Assembly (NCBI GenBank): GCA_028697205.1
Contig: JAQVFO010000010.1
Location: 1-34,569, forward strand
Source: Candidatus Altimarinota bacterium
GTDB lineage: Bacteria; Patescibacteriota; Gracilibacteria; BD1-5; UBA6164
Length of the DNA: 34,569 nt
Reading direction: 5' to 3'
The position numbers and the translations under genes were made by a program. The notes beneath the pieces are model-generated. The model was given only the letters and a program-made list of their open reading frames with translations. It searched no databases and had not been told where the DNA came from. Positions 31,226 through 34,569 of this stretch are shown piece by piece (the first letter of the stretch is position 1; the number at the start of each line of letters is the position of its first letter).

Positions 31226-32533
31226 TTATAAATGAGCAACACACAATGGATCAGATGCATCTAATTTATTATATCTTAAATAAGCAGTAGCTCTGCATCA
31301 TCATCTACAAGTTTCAAGATGTTTACAAGAATTACATTTTCAGTCTATTTTATCTATTTTTCTAATTTCATTCATAATTTTTGAATCTTTCCAAATTTCT
31401 AATAATGGTTTATTAGAAATATTTCAACATACTAAATCTTCATGATTCATATATGAACATGGATAAACATTACCATAAGAATCAATTCAGCAAGTTGATC
31501 TTCATGCTGGACATCAATAATGACATTCTGGCATCCAATCAATATTTTTAATACTTGGATTTAAAACATTTTTATTAACTATAATATTAAATTTTGGATT
31601 TTGATTTTTTTCTTGATATTTAAATATATTTTCATACACAAGTCTTAATTCTTTTAATGTTAATTGGATATCAAGTTTATTGTCACATCCTCTTCAGGTT
31701 TCCATAAGTGGAGAAACTTTATAAAATGATGCTCCTAAATCTTGAGATAAATTAATTATATCTATAATCTCTAAATGGTTAATTTTTGTTAAAACTGTAT
31801 TAATTGATACAACAAAGTCATTTTCAACAAGTTTCCTAATATTTTCTTTTATCAATTCAAAATTAGATCAAGGTCTCATTGTTTCAAAACTAGTTTTAGT
31901 AGCACCATCTAAACTTACCTGAATGAACTTTAATCAACAATGTTTTAGTTTCTTTATATTTAAGTCTGTCAACAATGATCAATTTGTAGTAAGTTCAATT
32001 TTTAATCACTTTAAAGAACAATAATTTATTACCTCAAATATATGTTTATACATAAGAGGTTCTCATCATCATATATTAAAAAATTCAACACCATTGTTTA
32101 CCATCTCATCAACTAATTTCTTTGCAGTATTTAATTCTATTCATTCAAATCATTTAATATTTGATTCTGAATAACAATGTATACACTTAAAATTACATAT
32201 TTGAGTTGATTCCCAATATACAGTTCTAGGAAAACTCATAGCATCTTCGGAAATTATTTCATTTTCAATAATTGACACATTAAATATTTCATAATTATCT
32301 TTAAATACTAAAATTCCCTTTTTAACTAATAAATCTATCAATGTGTCTATCTCTCAATGTTTATACAATGGAAATTTTTCATATAAATCAGAAACTATAT
32401 TTCAATTAATAACTTTTAATAAATCAATATATTTATTTGATACTAAAAATCTTCTTCAATCTAAAGTAAGAATAAGTGTTCAAAAATGTTCTTTTCTAAT
32501 TAATGTATCTTTCGAAAAAAAAACTTTATCCAT
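31226..32533 (-). CDS. radical SAM/SPASM maturase with PqqD-like N-terminal domain
   Basis: A 435-residue enzyme, the best typical PqqE-like member here. Residues 1-85 match the PqqD-like RiPP recognition element: EHFGTLILTLDGRRFLVSNK, then IDLLKVINGNIVSDLYEKF and LIDLLVKKGILVFKD. The radical SAM motif is CNFKCIHC (Cys113, Cys117, Cys120), followed by FNIGGGEPLMYKH and QVSLDGATKTSFETMRPGS. The SPASM domain is complete: ECHYGCPAGRSTCGID, VYPCSYMNHEDLVCGNI and KCNSCKHLETCRGGCRATA, then the last Cys in DPLCVAHL. It overlaps the metalloprotease gene by 8 bp. The domain order says it binds a leader peptide and modifies its core, most likely the product of 33194-33337. Confidence 0.9.
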
Positions 32534-33146
32534 TTTCTTTTAAGTAAGCAATTAAATTTTTTGATATATCAATATTTTTAAATTTATCTGGTAAATTATT
32601 ATCTAAAAAACTAATAAACTCACCTAAATCTAATTTTTTAAATTCTGAATAATATTTATGTGAATATAAAATTGCATCTAAATGAAAACTATCAATATTT
32701 TTGTAATAAATAAAATCAATTGTATCTATTCCATCTAATTCCTCAATAATTTGTTTTTCTATACAAAAACAAATTATTTCTTCTATAAATCTATTTAAAT
32801 TATGTTTTTTCAATAAAAAGTGTGATATTTCATGTCAAATTAGTCATATATAATAGTTATTACAAAAACTTGGTTGTCATAACACAATTACTCAATTAGA
32901 AGTATTAATTGCTCATAAATAAAAATATTCAGGATAAACTTCAATAATAATATTTTCATTAAAATCTCAAAAAAAATTATTTAATTTACTATATAAAAAT
33001 ATTTTTTTATTATTATACTGTTTTATAATTTTGTTTTTAAGGTTATTTGAATCTTTTATTATTACATCAATATCCGTTTTTTTATTAAGTTTATTTTTAA
33101 AGTATGTTAATCACTCTAAACTAGTTTTAATATTAATTTTTAACAT
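32526..33146 (-). CDS. HEISH zinc metalloprotease-like protein
   Basis: A 206-residue soluble protein. The zinc-protease motif HEISH is at residues 105-109 in YYIGLIGHEISHFLLKKH; His105 and His109 would bind zinc, Glu106 would be the base, and a Glu in NRFIEEIICFCIEKQ (122, 123 or 130) could be the third ligand, as in gluzincins. The N-terminal part is a mixed alpha/beta lead-in. No signal peptide, so it would act inside the cell. Position between the peptide gene and the first maturase suggests it removes the leader peptide. Translation overlaps the next gene by 8 bp, while a hairpin separates it from the peptide gene upstream. Proteolytic role is inference. Confidence 0.78.
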
Positions 33147-33166
33147 AAAATTTTTTCTTATATAAC

Positions 33167-33194
33167 AAAAAAGGAAACAATTGTTTCCTTTTTT
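33167..33194 (-). terminator. hairpin terminator after the precursor peptide
   Basis: A 28-nt perfect palindrome, AAAAAAGGAAACAA joined to its complement. On the minus strand it begins in the stop codon of the 47-residue peptide and ends in TTTTTT, so it is a Rho-independent terminator; leaky read-through would express the maturation genes at lower level. Confidence 0.85.
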
Positions 33195-33337
33195 TAGTCT
33201 CAACAACCAGAAAATTGCCAAGACTCAGCTTCATAATAATCTTTTACAACACAATCCACAGCATCAGTAACTTCAGGAGAAAGTTTTGCTTCAGTTCCTT
33301 TAGATGGTAACTCAGCATCACTCATTGTATTTACCAT
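33194..33337 (-). CDS. putative RiPP precursor peptide
   Basis: A 47-residue peptide. The first 27 residues are a polar, Glu/Asp/Lys-rich leader (MVNTMSDAELPSKGTEAKLS, then PEVTDAV). The C-terminal part carries two Cys (29 and 45), paired Tyr (34, 35), Trp40 and Phe42: DCVVKDYYEAESWQFSGCGD at 28-47. Small size, position as first gene of a radical SAM/SPASM operon, a leader/core contrast and the terminator right after it mark a RiPP precursor. Cys29-x3-Asp33 recalls the Cys-to-Asp thioether spacing of freyrasin-type ranthipeptides, but no repeat is present. An internal Met5 is an alternative start. No similarity search was possible. Confidence 0.68.
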
Positions 33338-33393
33338 AAAACATTATTAAGAAATAAAGTGTTTTAAATGTTTTAAAACTATAATAAAGTTTA

Positions 33394-34569
33394 TTATCTT
33401 AATACATACCCTAATTCTTTTTCTAATTCTACTCTAATCTTAAAATATGTCAAATTAATTTCTTCATTGGTTAATGTTCTATCAATTGCTCTAAAAGTTA
33501 TCCTAACTGTTACAGATTTATTTTGAGCTCAAAACTTTTTATCATTTTCATACATATCTAAAATCTTTACTTCTTCAACCAAATCTCATGCAATATCTCT
33601 AATAATTGCAGATAGAGAAAATAAATCAGATTCTGACTCTTTAAGTAATTCTAATTCTCAAGATTTTTTTTCTTCTTCATAATCTCTTACAAAACTATCT
33701 TTTGGTATGATAAAGGAAATATCCTTAAATACTGGAGGAAAGTTACTTACTTCTTTATATGCTTCAAAATTTCCCCACTGACTTGTAATTCTTTTATCAT
33801 TACTCCAAAAAATTCTTATATCTGGTACATTTTTAAAAGCCATTGTTAACCTATCTAATCAAAATCAAAATGCCCATCAATTATATTTAGTTGGATCCAA
33901 TCATAATTTTTCTAAAACTGTAGGATGAACAATTCACGCTCATAACACTTCAAGCCGTGCTCAGTTATACATTACCTCAACTTCCAAACTATCAATTGTA
34001 TAAGGAAAATTATCTACATTAAACCTATACTCCACATTATCTCAAAACAATGCTTTTATTGTATTTGACAAAACTTCTTTCAAAGTATCTTGAGTTATAA
34101 CTTCTTTATTTTTTTCAGTAATTCTTAATCCATCAATCTGGTGAAAACATTCATGGTGAGTCTTATCTAATTCGTCTACACGATAAACTTTCCCCCAAGA
34201 TAAAGCCTTTACTTCTCATTCTTTTAATAACTTATCAAGTCATCATTGTTTTACCAAAAAATGATACCACATAACTGAAGTATGTGGTCTTAGCAACATA
34301 CTATTTCTTTTATCACTAGATTTATTTATAAAGTAACTATCAGTTACTCTACGAGCAACATGGTTCTCAGGAAAATTAAACAAATCAAATGTTTCAAATT
34401 CTCATACAACTTCAGGAACATCAACATGTGAAAATCATTTAAAAAAATTAGACTTTACTATTCTGTCAATTACCATTTGTATAGGATGTCAAGGAATTGA
34501 AGCTAAATTTGGCATTTCATAGACTCTTATGATTCTATTTATGTATGCTATTTGGGAAGCAGATAAATT
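33394..34569 (-). CDS. pheS: phenylalanyl-tRNA synthetase, single-chain-like, 5' end missing
   Basis: The last 391 residues; the start lies beyond the right edge. The catalytic part is PheS-like: HPIQMVIDRIVKSNFF, SMLLRPHTSVMWYHFL, GKVYRVDELDKTHHECFHQI, then the motif-3 region GWAFGFGLDRLTMAFKNVPD and DIRIFW. The remaining 100 residues form an FDX-ACB anticodon-binding domain (FPPVFKDISFIIP, GDLVEEVKILDMYEN, RITFRAIDRTLTNEEI), which in bacteria normally ends PheT, not PheS. This fusion is the layout of the monomeric mitochondrial enzyme. Codon 33955-33957 is CGG where PheRS has the Trp of the WLEVLG motif. It runs into the RiPP-like cluster in the same direction, 56 nt before the peptide. Confidence 0.92.
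33426..33453 (-). promoter_or_regulatory. putative promoter inside the 3' end of pheS
   Basis: On the minus strand TTGACA (33453-33448) and TAGAAT (33431-33426) are 16 bp apart. Transcription would begin near 33419 and give an 80-nt leader for the precursor peptide, letting the cluster be expressed independently of pheS. Confidence 0.5.

Noticed and set aside
33381-33397. ATAATAAA-G-TTTATTAT palindrome at the pheS stop
   Set aside because: Pure A/T with a one-base loop; too weak for a terminator and likely chance in such AT-rich DNA.

Overview
The window reads as chromosomal DNA of an Absconditabacterales (candidate division SR1) or closely related Gracilibacteria-type CPR bacterium. The DNA is very AT-rich. 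UGA is used throughout as glycine (table 25), for example inside the Walker A motif of RecF, and genes end only in TAA or TAG. Read with the standard code almost every gene falls apart; read with UGA=Gly about 37 full-length genes appear and cover nearly everything. In addition, five in-frame CGG codons sit where tryptophan is expected or allowed (clearest in PheS and a glycoside-hydrolase-like protein), no in-frame CGA was seen, and a tRNA with anticodon CCG and tryptophan identity marks (A1-U72, G73) is present. This fits the arginine-to-tryptophan reassignment of CGA/CGG reported for Absconditabacterales. Recognisable Shine-Dalgarno sequences are missing in front of the starts examined.

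Layout. 1-2666: tRNA-Cys, a small lipoprotein and a small membrane protein on the minus strand; gatC and recF on the plus strand. 2771-7610: a secreted Ig/FnIII-like surface protein, an FkbM methyltransferase, a large radical SAM protein with a B12-domain-like N-terminus, and a convergent overlapping AbiEi-like protein. 7873-14254: a membrane-tethered two-domain thioredoxin/DsbA protein, a block of unknown minus-strand proteins (two built from internal repeats), and on the plus strand an adenosine-kinase-like PfkB protein and S-adenosylhomocysteine hydrolase, which together would clear S-adenosylhomocysteine. 14313-17004: a type IV pilin-like protein, a C1q/TNF-like secreted protein and a TPR protein. 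17142-25536: an unknown protein, dprA, an EamA permease, then wecB, a GH-like protein, a CDP-alcohol phosphatidyltransferase, two unknowns and ruvC. 25580-26279: an unknown protein and the tRNA(CCG).

26387-33337 (minus strand) is the most interesting region: a tightly packed operon of a 47-residue Cys/Tyr/Trp-containing peptide, a hairpin terminator, an HEISH metalloprotease, four radical SAM proteins with C-terminal cysteine clusters (one clearly and one possibly with an N-terminal PqqD-like recognition domain), a class I methyltransferase and an AstE/AspA-type zinc deacylase. This has the shape of a RiPP (ribosomally made, post-translationally modified peptide) pathway. It is bounded on the right by a PheRS gene whose catalytic domain is fused to an FDX-ACB domain, as in the single-chain mitochondrial enzyme; its start lies beyond the window.

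Positions were found by reading codons by hand; no database search was possible, so family names rest on visible motifs.
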